A stretch of 64,000 nt of DNA, from positions 1-64,000 of the forward strand of contig JAFZBE010000041.1 of assembly GCA_017561935.1 (NCBI GenBank), written 5' to 3'. Source of the DNA: Bacteroidales bacterium (GTDB taxonomy: Bacteria; Bacteroidota; Bacteroidia; Bacteroidales; UBA3663). The notes below the pieces were generated by a model. That model saw only the letters and a list, made by a program, of their open reading frames with translations, searched no databases and had not been told where the DNA came from. Positions within the stretch are counted from its first letter, which is position 1. Each line of letters begins with the position of its first letter. This document shows, in pieces, positions 9,211 to 17,110 of the stretch. The translations under genes were made by a program, and so were the position numbers.

Positions 9211-10476
9211 ATGTCTTCTTCTTCGAACCCTCTCCCCGAGGACACTTGTGATGTTGTTCCTGCTACGGCACAGCAGCAGTTTGAACGTGGTATTCAATAC
9301 TTCGATGGGGACGGTGTGCCCGAGAATAACACTGAGGCCGTAAAGTGGTTCCGTAAGGCTGCTGAGCAAGGACATGCCGATGCCCAGCATTACTTGGGCT
9401 TTTGCTATGATGATGGCTTGGGTGTGGAGCAGGATTTTAAACTTGCCGTGGAATGGTACACCAAGGCTGCCGTACAGGAACATCCTATTGCCCAGAACAA
9501 CCTGGGCCTTTGTTATCTTGAGGGTAAGGGTGTGGCACGTGATTACGGGAAGGCTATGGAATGGTTCACCAAGGCTGCCAGACATGGGCAGGTGAATGCG
9601 ATCAATAGTCTGGGCAATTGCTATTACAATGGGAACGGTGTGCCTTGTGACTGCGAAAAGGCCGTGGAATATTATACCAAGGCCGCAGAACAGGGCCATG
9701 TCCAGGCCCAGAAGAATTTGGGCGAATGCTACTATCGCGGCGAAGGTGTGGAACAGGACTACAAGAAAGCTGTGGAGTGGTTCACCAAGGCGGCTGAGCA
9801 GGGCAATGCCGTCGCACAAGCCTATTTGGGCAACTGCTATTACTTCGGCGAAGGGGTAGATATTAACTATGTGGAGGCCGTAGGATGGTTTGCCAGGGCT
9901 GCCATACAGGGACATGCCACAGCACAGAACAATCTGGGCGACTGCTATTACACGGGCAAGGGCATCTTCCAAAGTTATAGTAAGGCTGCCGAATGGTATG
10001 GATTGGCTGCCGAGCAGGGCAATGCCGCAGCACAAAACAACTTCGGAAATTGTTATTATTATGGCGATGGTGTTCCTTATGACCCTAAGAAGGCCTTCGA
10101 GTTGTACACCAAAGCCGCATCGCAGGGATATGTGCGTTCGCAGCTCAATCTCGGCCATTTATACTTCAATGGCGAAGGCGTTGACAAGGACTACAAGAAA
10201 GCCGTGGAATGGTATGTCAAGACAGCTGAGAAAGGCGAAGTCGAAGCGATAGCCCAGCTTGGATTATGCTATTACAAGGGTTTTGGGGTAAAGCAGGACT
10301 ATGAGAAGGCCATAGAGTATTTCCGCAAGGCGGCGGAGCTTGGAGACACAAGGTCGATGGCTTTCTTGGAGGAGATCTATGAAGAAGGAAGAGGCGTGGA
10401 GGTCGATATGGAAAAGTCTCGATATTGGAGGAAAAGGTTCGACGAAGCCAATAAAAACGTGCCAAAGTCTGAATGA
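9211..10476 (+). CDS. Sel1-repeat (SLR) protein
   Basis: A 421-residue protein consisting almost wholly of about eleven 36-residue Sel1-like helical repeats with the signature A-x-x-x-L-G-x-x-Y-x-x-G-x-G-V and K-A-x-x-W-x-x-K-A-A. No signal peptide or catalytic domain is visible. Sel1 proteins act as scaffolds for protein-protein contacts and the partner here is unknown. It lies 25 bp after the decarboxylase gene on the same strand and ends in a strong terminator, so it is probably the last gene of the unit that begins with the Wzc-like kinase. Confidence 0.93.
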   Translation: MSSSSNPLPEDTCDVVPATAQQQFERGIQYFDGDGVPENNTEAVKWFRKAAEQGHADAQHYLGFCYDDGLGVEQDFKLAVEWYTKAAVQEHPIAQNNLGLCYLEGKGVARDYGKAMEWFTKAARHGQVNAINSLGNCYYNGNGVPCDCEKAVEYYTKAAEQGHVQAQKNLGECYYRGEGVEQDYKKAVEWFTKAAEQGNAVAQAYLGNCYYFGEGVDINYVEAVGWFARAAIQGHATAQNNLGDCYYTGKGIFQSYSKAAEWYGLAAEQGNAAAQNNFGNCYYYGDGVPYDPKKAFELYTKAASQGYVRSQLNLGHLYFNGEGVDKDYKKAVEWYVKTAEKGEVEAIAQLGLCYYKGFGVKQDYEKAIEYFRKAAELGDTRSMAFLEEIYEEGRGVEVDMEKSRYWRKRFDEANKNVPKSE

Positions 10477-10493
10477 TGGCTTTGGCACGTTTT
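10454..10493 (+). terminator. Intrinsic terminator, overlapping the end of the Sel1 gene
   Basis: A 14-bp stem, AAAACGTGCCAAAG (10454-10467) with CTTTGGCACGTTTT (10480-10493). The 5' arm lies inside the coding sequence, and the A-run and T-run ends make it bidirectional, serving convergent prfB as well. Confidence 0.85.
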
Positions 10494-10530
10494 CATTGGT
10501 TAATGGTTAATGGTTATGGGTTATGGATAA

Positions 10531-11640
10531 CTATTGACCGCCGAATTCCATCAGATAGGCCTTGATGAAACCGTCGATCTTGCCATCCATCACGGCATTG
10601 ACGTCCGATGTCTGATAGCCGGTACGGTGATCCTTGACACGTCGGTCGTCGAAGACGTACGAACGGATCTGCGATCCCCATTCGATCTTCTTCTTGCCAG
10701 CTTCGATGGAAGCCTGCTTCTCGCGCTTGTGCTCGAGTTCGATGTTGTAGATCTGCGACTTGAGAAGTTCGAGCGCCATCTCGCGGTTCTTGGGTTGGTC
10801 GCGTGTCACGGTGCAAGCCTGCAGGAGTTCCTTCTCTTCGCCGGTATAGGGGTCGGTGTACATATAGCGGGCACGCACACCCGATTCCACCTTGTTGACA
10901 TTCTGGCCACCGGCGCCACCCGAACGGAAGGTGTCCCATGTCAGCTTGCCAGGATCGATCTTGATGTCGATGGTGTCGTCGATCATCGGGAAAGCGAAGA
11001 CTGAAGCAAACGACGTCATGCGCTTGCCCTGAGCGTTATAGGGGCTCACACGCACCAGCCGATGCACGCCATTCTCGGATTTCAGATAACCGAAAGCATA
11101 GTCACCATCGATTTCGATGGTCACCGATTTGATGCCGGCATCGTCACCCTCCACGAGATCCTGGACAGTGGCTTTGTAGCCGTGGTCTTCGGCATAGCGC
11201 ATATAAAGGCGCTGTAGTTGCTCGGCCCAATCCTGTGCCTCGGTGCCGCCAGCACCAGCATTGATTTTTAGGATGCAGTTCATGTGGTCTTCTTCACCCT
11301 GAAGCATATTTTTCAGCTCGACGTCCTCAAAGAGGTCCATCGTCTTCTTGTACTGCTCGTCAACCTCCTCTTCGCTCACCAGTTCCTCCTTGTAGAATTC
11401 GAAGGCTGTGGCGAGTTCATCGACATTCGCCTTGACATTGTTATAGGCCTCGATCCATGAGCGGATGCCCTTGACCACCTTCATCTGTTTCTCGGCTTCC
11501 TTCTGGTTGTCCCAGAATCCGGGCACCTGTGTACGAAGCTCCTCCTCTTCGAGTTGGATCTTCTTGTCTTCGATGTTGAGATAGCGGTGCAGGTCGGTCA
11601 AACGGTCCTGTGCGGCCTTTAGTTGTTCTATCGTAATCAT
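10531..11640 (-). CDS. prfB: Peptide chain release factor 2
   Basis: RF2 recognises UGA and UAA stop codons and triggers peptidyl-tRNA hydrolysis. The catalytic GGQ is present (SGGAGGQNVNKVESGVR). The stop-codon recognition tripeptide reads SPY (RLVRVSPYNAQGKR) where E. coli RF2 has SPF. At the place of the classic autoregulatory frameshift (after residue 21, RYLNIED) the gene reads straight through with CTC AAC and no in-frame UGA, so it lacks programmed frameshifting. The 369-residue length is full. It converges on the Sel1 gene and shares its bidirectional terminator. Confidence 0.97.
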   Translation of the reverse strand: MITIEQLKAAQDRLTDLHRYLNIEDKKIQLEEEELRTQVPGFWDNQKEAEKQMKVVKGIRSWIEAYNNVKANVDELATAFEFYKEELVSEEEVDEQYKKTMDLFEDVELKNMLQGEEDHMNCILKINAGAGGTEAQDWAEQLQRLYMRYAEDHGYKATVQDLVEGDDAGIKSVTIEIDGDYAFGYLKSENGVHRLVRVSPYNAQGKRMTSFASVFAFPMIDDTIDIKIDPGKLTWDTFRSGGAGGQNVNKVESGVRARYMYTDPYTGEEKELLQACTVTRDQPKNREMALELLKSQIYNIELEHKREKQASIEAGKKKIEWGSQIRSYVFDDRRVKDHRTGYQTSDVNAVMDGKIDGFIKAYLMEFGGQ

Positions 11641-11756
11641 AGCAAAATCAGCATCTGCTGGTATAATATTTCAAAAAATGTGGCGCAAAGATAGATATTT
11701 TTGCGAATTTTTCAAAATTTTTGGATGAAAGATTATCTTCGTTTCATAAAAATCAT

Positions 11757-11764
11757 TATCTTTG
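11757..11764 (+). promoter_or_regulatory. Minus-7 element of the M20 deacetylase gene
   Basis: TATCTTTG at 11757-11764, 68 bp before the ATG. No good -33 element is seen at the usual distance, so this promoter is only half supported. Confidence 0.5.
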
Positions 11765-11831
11765 CGCCGCATTTCTAACCTGTACTCGTCAATTAATTGT
11801 GAATTATTAACTGATTATTGCTAATTACTAT

Positions 11832-12980
11832 ATGTCCTTGGATCTTCAAACAGCGTTTCTTCGGTCCATCAACTTGCTCGAAAAGATGATCGCGATTCCT
11901 TCTGTGAGTCGTGAAGAGAAGGCTGTGTCGGATATGCTTCAGGATTATATGGAGAGTACAGGACGGGAGGTGCATCGCTCGGGAAATAACCTTTGGCTTC
12001 TTGATCCATGTTTCGATGCTGGTCGCCCAACGTTGCTTCTCAATGCACATCTCGATACGGTAAAGCCTGTATCAACTTGGCAGCACGATCCATTCTGTGC
12101 CAGTCGTGAGGAGGTCGTCTTACCCGATGGCAGCCTTGAGGAACGCATTTACGGATTAGGATCAAACGACGATGGGGCATCGCTGGTTACGTTGCTCCAT
12201 GTTTCCCTTATACTGACAGAGGAGGAGTCGGTCAAGCGTCGCAACCACAACCTCGTCTTTCTGGCTTCGGCCGAGGAGGAGGTGGGTGGAAAAAACGGCA
12301 TCGAAAGTGTGCTGCCGCAGTTGCCGAAGATTGATGTGGGTCTTGTCGGCGAACCTACAGGAATGCAACCTGCCGTAGCCGAGAAGGGCCTTGTCGTGAT
12401 CGATGGCATCGCTCATGGCAAGTCGGGCCATGCTGCAAGGAATGAAGGTGTCAATGCGCTTTATTTGGCATTGGAAGCCATCGAACATCTGCGCAACTTC
12501 CACTTCGAGCGGGAATCGGTAATGTTGGGGCCTGTCAAGGTGACGGTGACGGGCATCCAGGCTGGCACAGCACACAATGTCGTGCCCGACATCTGTAGCT
12601 TCGTGGTCGATTGTCGCACCACCGACGCCTACAGCAATGACGAAGTGGTAGAGATTCTTCGTCGGGAGGTCGGCAAAGTGAAGTCTCCGCTTGCCTCTGA
12701 AGGACCGGCAGTGGAACTAATTCCCCGCAGTACGCGCCTGCAGCCTTCGGGCATTCCGGCCGATCATCCCCTTTTGAAGTGTATTCTGGCCATGGGTCGC
12801 CATCCTTTCGGCTCACCAACCCTCAGCGACCAGGCTTTGATGCGATTCCCCAGCCTGAAGATGGGGCCTGGACAGTCTTCGCGCAGCCATACGGCTGATG
12901 AATTTATCCGACCGGACGAGATTCGCGAAGCCCTCCAGATTTATTACAAGATTCTCACCCAATTCTTATTTAGTAATTGA
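11832..12980 (+). CDS. M20-family metallohydrolase (ArgE/DapE type deacylase)
   Basis: A 382-residue cytosolic zinc peptidase-like deacylase. Metal and catalytic residues are visible: LLLNAHLDTV (His ligand and Asp), GLGSNDDGASLV (bridging Asp), ASAEEEVGGKNG (catalytic Glu and Glu ligand), VGEPTG (Asp position replaced by Glu), and the C-terminal His in SRSHTADEF. Among M20 enzymes it most resembles acetylornithine deacetylase. In Bacteroidetes arginine synthesis the equivalent step may use succinylated intermediates, so the acyl group cannot be fixed. No other arg genes are adjacent. Confidence 0.88.
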   Translation: MSLDLQTAFLRSINLLEKMIAIPSVSREEKAVSDMLQDYMESTGREVHRSGNNLWLLDPCFDAGRPTLLLNAHLDTVKPVSTWQHDPFCASREEVVLPDGSLEERIYGLGSNDDGASLVTLLHVSLILTEEESVKRRNHNLVFLASAEEEVGGKNGIESVLPQLPKIDVGLVGEPTGMQPAVAEKGLVVIDGIAHGKSGHAARNEGVNALYLALEAIEHLRNFHFERESVMLGPVKVTVTGIQAGTAHNVVPDICSFVVDCRTTDAYSNDEVVEILRREVGKVKSPLASEGPAVELIPRSTRLQPSGIPADHPLLKCILAMGRHPFGSPTLSDQALMRFPSLKMGPGQSSRSHTADEFIRPDEIREALQIYYKILTQFLFSN

Positions 12981-12985
12981 TCCGT

Positions 12986-13711
12986 ATGGGTGCCAAGAAA
13001 AAAATAAAGGAATATTTATCAAAAGGAGTGCGTAAACTGAAGCACCGCAAGGGCTTCGGTGTGCATTCTCCTTTCGCATACGCCATCATTACGGAAGTGA
13101 TTGAAGAGAAGCTTCCCTATTATGCCTATCGGCGTATGCAGAGCACATACAACAAGCAGGCTCCTATCTCACACAAGGTGGCCTGCCTATTGTTACGTCT
13201 GGCCAATCGTTTCCATTGCCGCAATGTTGCCGAAATCACCTGCGATGGCGGTTATACATTGCTCCCGTTGATTATGACCGACAGTCGCCTACGGGTTACG
13301 ACGTTAGCCACACCCGAGACAAAGACGCGGGCCCAAGTCAATCTGTCGTGGTTGCCACAGCGTCTGCCGCAGATTACTTTTGCTGAGCAATTTGAGCAGC
13401 TGGACGAAAGTGCACCCTTCGACTTCATCGTCGTCAATGTCAATCCATACGAGGACCAGAAGGAGGTCGGGCGAAAAGGTTTCAAGCCTTCGGGAGTGTA
13501 TGCGCAGCAGTTGGTGGAGTGGGTGATGGCCCATTCGAAGGAGGATACAGTAATCTTTGTTCGAGGTATCCATCCCGGCCACATCAACGAACTATTCTGG
13601 GATCAGATGTGTGACCGCGATGACGTGTCGATAACCATGGATCTTTTCGACTATGGGCTGGCAATCCTCAAACCGCGTTTCTTCAAGCAGCATTACATAG
13701 TGGCATTTTAG
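12986..13711 (+). CDS. Class I SAM-dependent methyltransferase-like protein
   Basis: A 241-residue protein starting at ATG 12986. A TTG at 12977 would extend it by three codons and overlap the preceding gene. The N-terminal KGFGVHSPFAYAIITEVI is typical of a Bacteroidetes group annotated as SAM-dependent methyltransferases. The glycine-rich motif I is weak here (VAEITCDGGYTLLPLI) and the motif II acidic residue is unclear, so catalytic activity is uncertain. A later FDFIVVNVNPYED has the place of motif IV. It follows the deacetylase with a 5-bp gap, implying cotranscription. The substrate is unknown. Confidence 0.6.
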   Translation: MGAKKKIKEYLSKGVRKLKHRKGFGVHSPFAYAIITEVIEEKLPYYAYRRMQSTYNKQAPISHKVACLLLRLANRFHCRNVAEITCDGGYTLLPLIMTDSRLRVTTLATPETKTRAQVNLSWLPQRLPQITFAEQFEQLDESAPFDFIVVNVNPYEDQKEVGRKGFKPSGVYAQQLVEWVMAHSKEDTVIFVRGIHPGHINELFWDQMCDRDDVSITMDLFDYGLAILKPRFFKQHYIVAF

Positions 13712-13738
13712 TTAAATTTCCCTAAATCTTTACCCCAT

Positions 13739-13772
13739 TTTGAACAACATATTGATAAAACCACTATCTTCG
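13739..13772 (+). promoter_or_regulatory. Promoter for the DUF2795 gene
   Basis: TTTG at 13739-13742, a 22-bp spacer and TATCTTCG at 13765-13772, giving a leader of about 75 nt. Confidence 0.5.
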
Positions 13773-13851
13773 CGCGCAAATTCAGCGGAATATATGTGTT
13801 TTCGCTTGAAAAAAAGACTAAAAACTAACAATTTAAATAACTAAGAAACGT

Positions 13852-14073
13852 ATGTATTGGACACTTGAACTGGCCTCTAAACTTGAAGATGCACCATGGC
13901 CTGCTACCCGTGAGGAATTGCTTGACTATGCCAATCGTTCTGGCGCTCCTCTTGAAGTAATCGAGAACCTTCAGGAGATGGAGGATGAAGGCGAAATTTA
14001 TGAATCCATCGAGGACCTTTGGCCCGATTATCCACAGAAAGATGACTTCTTCTTCAACGAGGAGGAGTATTAA
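13852..14073 (+). CDS. DUF2795 family small acidic protein
   Basis: A 73-residue acidic protein beginning MYWTLELASKLEDAPWPATR and containing ELLDYANRSGAPLEVIENLQ, the hallmark of the small DUF2795 family common in Bacteroidetes. Helices are expected throughout, and the tail is rich in Asp, Glu and Phe. It is monocistronic, with its own promoter and a strong terminator, which suggests steady independent expression. Its function is not known. Confidence 0.88.
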   Translation: MYWTLELASKLEDAPWPATREELLDYANRSGAPLEVIENLQEMEDEGEIYESIEDLWPDYPQKDDFFFNEEEY

Positions 14074-14101
14074 AAAGATTCGTATCATACTATTAATGTA
14101 T

Positions 14102-14146
14102 AAAAAGCACTTGGGGAGTTTGAATACTTGCCCAAGTGCTTTTTTT
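14102..14146 (+). terminator. Intrinsic terminator after DUF2795
   Basis: AAAAAGCACTTGGG pairs with CCCAAGTGCTTTTTTT, a 14-bp stem followed by a T-run. It lies 28 bp after the stop codon. Confidence 0.92.
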
Positions 14147-14174
14147 GAAAAAGTTATAAAATTTTATCCAATTA

Positions 14175-14206
14175 TTTGGTAGTTTGATATTTTATCAATA
14201 TCTTTG
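14175..14206 (+). promoter_or_regulatory. Promoter for GH43
   Basis: TTTG (14175-14178), exactly 20 bp, then TATCTTTG (14199-14206), which is a full consensus match. The leader is about 18 nt. Confidence 0.8.
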
Positions 14207-14227
14207 CATTCAAAAAAACAATAGACT

Positions 14228-15862
14228 ATGAAGAATCTGAGTTATTACCTCTTACTGAGTTTGCTATTTTTTTGCGAAATAGTAACGGCACAGGGTTTCA
14301 AGAATCCTGTTCTTCCCGGATTCCACTCCGATCCAAGCGTGTGCCGTGCTGGAGATGATTTCTATCTGGTTAACTCGACGTTCCAGTACTTTCCTGGTGT
14401 GCCGGTTTTTCATAGCAAGGATCTTATCAACTGGGAACAGGTAGGTAATTGTCTGACACGTCCTTCACAGTTGGACTTGTCGGGGCTGGATAGTCAGGCA
14501 AATCCACAGCTGGGTTGGACCAATGGTGGCGTTTATGCCACAACCATACGTTATCATAAAGGCCGTTTCTATATGGTCACTACCGTTTTCCCGTCACGTC
14601 GGCATTTCTATGTCTGGACCGATGATCCTGCTGGAGAGTGGTCTGACCCAATTGTCATAGACTTTGCGATAGGCAGTTGTGATCCTACCTTGTATTTCGA
14701 AGGTGATAAGTGTTATTTTCTTTGGAAACAGGGTGATATCAAGATATGTGAGATTGACGTAGAGACTGGTAAGCAGATAGGGGAGATTCACCATTTGGGA
14801 ACAGGTTTGGGTGGCCGATATCCCGAGGGACCGCATATCTATAAGAAAGATGGCTGGTACTATATGTTGCTGGCGGAGGGAGGTACGGAGCATGGTCATC
14901 AAGTAAATATTCTACGTAGCCGTTCATTGTTTGGACCTTATGAGTCAAACCGAGCCAACCCGATACTCTCACATTTTAGCATGGAGATGCAGGATAATCC
15001 TATTCAAGGGTTGGGACATGCCGATCTGGTACAGGCAGCCGATTCTTCGTGGTGGATGATCTGTCTGGGTTACCGCACCAGTGGCTACCTGCTGCATGTG
15101 ATGGGTCGTGAGACGATGCTGGCTCCTGTCCGCTGGGATGAAAACGCCTGGCCTGTAGTGAATGGAAATGGCACGTTGAGCATCGATATGAAGTGCAAGA
15201 CGTTGCCGCAAGTGCCGATGCCGAACGATCCGGAGCGTGAGGAATTCAACTACGTGCATCGCGATGTGCCTGCCGACAGCTATCAGTCTTTAGGCATGCC
15301 TATGGGATGGCATAGTATTGGCAATGTGCAGCTTGGCAATTATTCATTGACTGAGCGCAAGGGGTGGCTGCGACTCAAGCCCTCTACACTGACGCTCGAT
15401 GCGGCATCGTCTCCTACCTTTGTGGCAAGACGACAGACGGAATTGAGGTTCGAAGCTACAGCCCTGTTTGATGCAACGAACATGGCAGAAGATATGCAAG
15501 CAGGTATCACTGCTTATGCCGCTCCCTTGAATCATTATGATGTAGTAATTGAAAGAAGGGAAGGAAAACTTTATGTCAAGTCAAATATACGTTTGGGAGA
15601 ACTATCTTATAGCGAGAAAGAGATAGCATTGGCCGGCAATAAGGCCTATCTGCGAATCTCATCAGATAAAGACTATTATTTCCTTCAGGTTTCGACTGAC
15701 GAGCATGACTTCGAGACATTGGCCAAGATGGATTTTCGCTATCTGTCAACCGAAGTGATTGGCGGATTTACAGGAGTGATGTTGGGTGTTTTTGCACAGT
15801 GCCAGCATACGGATAATGAAGGTGTGGTGGATATCGATTGGTTTGAGTATAGAACCTTTTGA
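14228..15862 (+). CDS. Glycoside hydrolase family 43 (beta-xylosidase/arabinofuranosidase-like)
   Basis: A 544-residue exported hydrolase with a signal peptide (residues 1-22). The five-bladed propeller carries the GH43 acids: general base Asp35 in GFHSDPSV, the pKa-modulating Asp in GSCDPTLYF and the general acid Glu in GRYPEGPHIYK. From about residue 335 a beta-sandwich module follows (DSYQSLGMPMGWHSIG to the end), as in GH43 enzymes acting on xylan side chains. Substrate is inferred as xylo- or arabino-oligosaccharide. It stands alone between two terminators, with no SusC/SusD partner nearby. Confidence 0.92.
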   Translation: MKNLSYYLLLSLLFFCEIVTAQGFKNPVLPGFHSDPSVCRAGDDFYLVNSTFQYFPGVPVFHSKDLINWEQVGNCLTRPSQLDLSGLDSQANPQLGWTNGGVYATTIRYHKGRFYMVTTVFPSRRHFYVWTDDPAGEWSDPIVIDFAIGSCDPTLYFEGDKCYFLWKQGDIKICEIDVETGKQIGEIHHLGTGLGGRYPEGPHIYKKDGWYYMLLAEGGTEHGHQVNILRSRSLFGPYESNRANPILSHFSMEMQDNPIQGLGHADLVQAADSSWWMICLGYRTSGYLLHVMGRETMLAPVRWDENAWPVVNGNGTLSIDMKCKTLPQVPMPNDPEREEFNYVHRDVPADSYQSLGMPMGWHSIGNVQLGNYSLTERKGWLRLKPSTLTLDAASSPTFVARRQTELRFEATALFDATNMAEDMQAGITAYAAPLNHYDVVIERREGKLYVKSNIRLGELSYSEKEIALAGNKAYLRISSDKDYYFLQVSTDEHDFETLAKMDFRYLSTEVIGGFTGVMLGVFAQCQHTDNEGVVDIDWFEYRTF

Positions 15863-15889
15863 TTGATTCCTGAGCCTTTCAACCCTATG

Positions 15890-15931
15890 ACAACCACAGC
15901 TGCATGGAATCGTCTATGCAGCTGTGGTTGT
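15890..15931. terminator. Perfect 16-bp hairpin between convergent genes
   Basis: ACAACCACAGCTGCAT (15890-15905) is perfectly complementary to 15916-15931 across a 10-base loop. It lacks a T-run, so it may act as a bidirectional barrier rather than a classic terminator. Confidence 0.7.
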
Positions 15932-15952
15932 AATACATGATTAGGGTTGATT

Positions 15953-16243
15953 CTATTTCACATCAAGATAGCTCTTCAAGGCTTTCACGTAGTCCTCGAA
16001 GGCCTTGAGGCCGGTGGGCGTGATGCGGCAGATGGTGCATGGTTTCTTTCCCTTGAACGATTTCTCCACTTTGATATAATCTGCCGCCGACAGCTTATCT
16101 ATCTGCACACTCAGGTTGCCTGCCGTAGCGCCCGTCTGTTCCTTGATGTAAGGGAACTCGGCTTCTACGTCACTGATGAGCAGCGACATGATGGCCAGTC
16201 GCAGTTCGGAGTGCAGCAATGGGTCTAACGTCGGGAACATCAT
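15953..16243 (-). CDS. Winged-helix transcriptional regulator
   Basis: A 96-residue one-domain regulator. LRLAIMSLLISDVEAEFPYIKEQTGATAGNLS-type sequence forms the helix-turn-helix (about residues 14-45), and the wing reads SFKGKKPCTICRITPTGL. This is the architecture of small MarR/ArsR-like winged-helix proteins. Its start overlaps the stop of the upstream membrane-protein gene by four bases, so the two are translationally coupled. The usual logic of such pairs is that the regulator controls its own operon. No effector-binding domain is present. Confidence 0.85.
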   Translation of the reverse strand: MMFPTLDPLLHSELRLAIMSLLISDVEAEFPYIKEQTGATAGNLSVQIDKLSAADYIKVEKSFKGKKPCTICRITPTGLKAFEDYVKALKSYLDVK

Positions 16244-16929
16244 AAGCTCTGCTTTTTTAGCATCATTCCCGGGAGCGTTATCCCAATGAAGGCAATGAGT
16301 GCAATGATGATGCCGGGTATTAAACCATTAACGATTCCACAGTAGTTTTCGTGGGTGTAAGGAGTGAAGAACCTGCCCGCTATGGTCTGCGTCACATAGA
16401 ACGACTCCCAAATGAATCCTCCGAGACCACCGATAATGCCGCACCACACCATCCAACGGCTCTTGAGTGTATAGCCATTGATGGTGATGGCCATGCCGAA
16501 GAGCAGAAGTATGATACGGAATGGATGTATCATCAGACGCACATAAACATCAGGGTTTTCCATCCGGCCCATAAAGAGGTTGTAAAGATTGACGAACACA
16601 AAGAATAAGACTGCGAAGATGCCGAATGTCTTCCATGTCTTGTCAACCATTTGCCCGACAAAACTGGCTGGTACTTTTGGCTTGTTCCTCTTGGCATAGC
16701 GGTCGGCAAAATATATAGGGATTGGCAACGCTATATATAATAGGTAGAAAGCCATATTGTTTGTAAAAAAGATACATAATCCAATAAGGAGGGACATAGC
16801 CATCAAGCAAATACCTGCTACATAGAGCGATAGCCCCGTGTCCTTGGCCACTGCTTGGCGGCTTTGCTCGATCTGTTTCGTGATGATTTCAAGACTGCGC
16901 TCAGCAGTCATATTGTTCTTTTCTTCCAT
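16240..16929 (-). CDS. Integral membrane protein of unknown function, coupled to regulator
   Basis: A 229-residue protein with a cytosolic N-terminus (TAERSLEIITKQIEQSRQAV) followed by about six hydrophobic segments, roughly at residues 28-50, 55-70, 92-112, 128-148, 155-172 and 200-222. I do not recognise a named family. It is the first gene of a two-gene unit with the winged-helix regulator and has a full-consensus promoter. A stress or envelope role is plausible but not shown. Confidence 0.8.
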   Translation of the reverse strand: MEEKNNMTAERSLEIITKQIEQSRQAVAKDTGLSLYVAGICLMAMSLLIGLCIFFTNNMAFYLLYIALPIPIYFADRYAKRNKPKVPASFVGQMVDKTWKTFGIFAVLFFVFVNLYNLFMGRMENPDVYVRLMIHPFRIILLLFGMAITINGYTLKSRWMVWCGIIGGLGGFIWESFYVTQTIAGRFFTPYTHENYCGIVNGLIPGIIIALIAFIGITLPGMMLKKQSL

Positions 16930-17035
16930 TGTAATCCTTTTTTAAATAAATAATGAACGTTTGTTGTTGTTCTCTGGTCTCCACCAAGCTCCTGCAGAAA
17001 GCCTGATCTTGACCATTTGGATTCGAATCACGCTG

Positions 17036-17067
17036 CAAAGATAAAGAAGTTTATTTTATAAACCAAA
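17036..17067 (-). promoter_or_regulatory. Promoter for the membrane protein/regulator unit
   Basis: On the minus strand TTTG (17067-17064), 20 bp, then TATCTTTG (17043-17036). The leader is about 100 nt. Confidence 0.8.
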
Positions 17068-17110
17068 TTATTTTCCAAATTTCTTCATATTTTTGAGATT
17101 TTTTAACAAA

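Noticed and set aside
10498..10525. GGTTAATGG-type short repeats after the Sel1 terminator
   Set aside because: They are only three imperfect copies in a short spacer between convergent genes, with no further sign of function.
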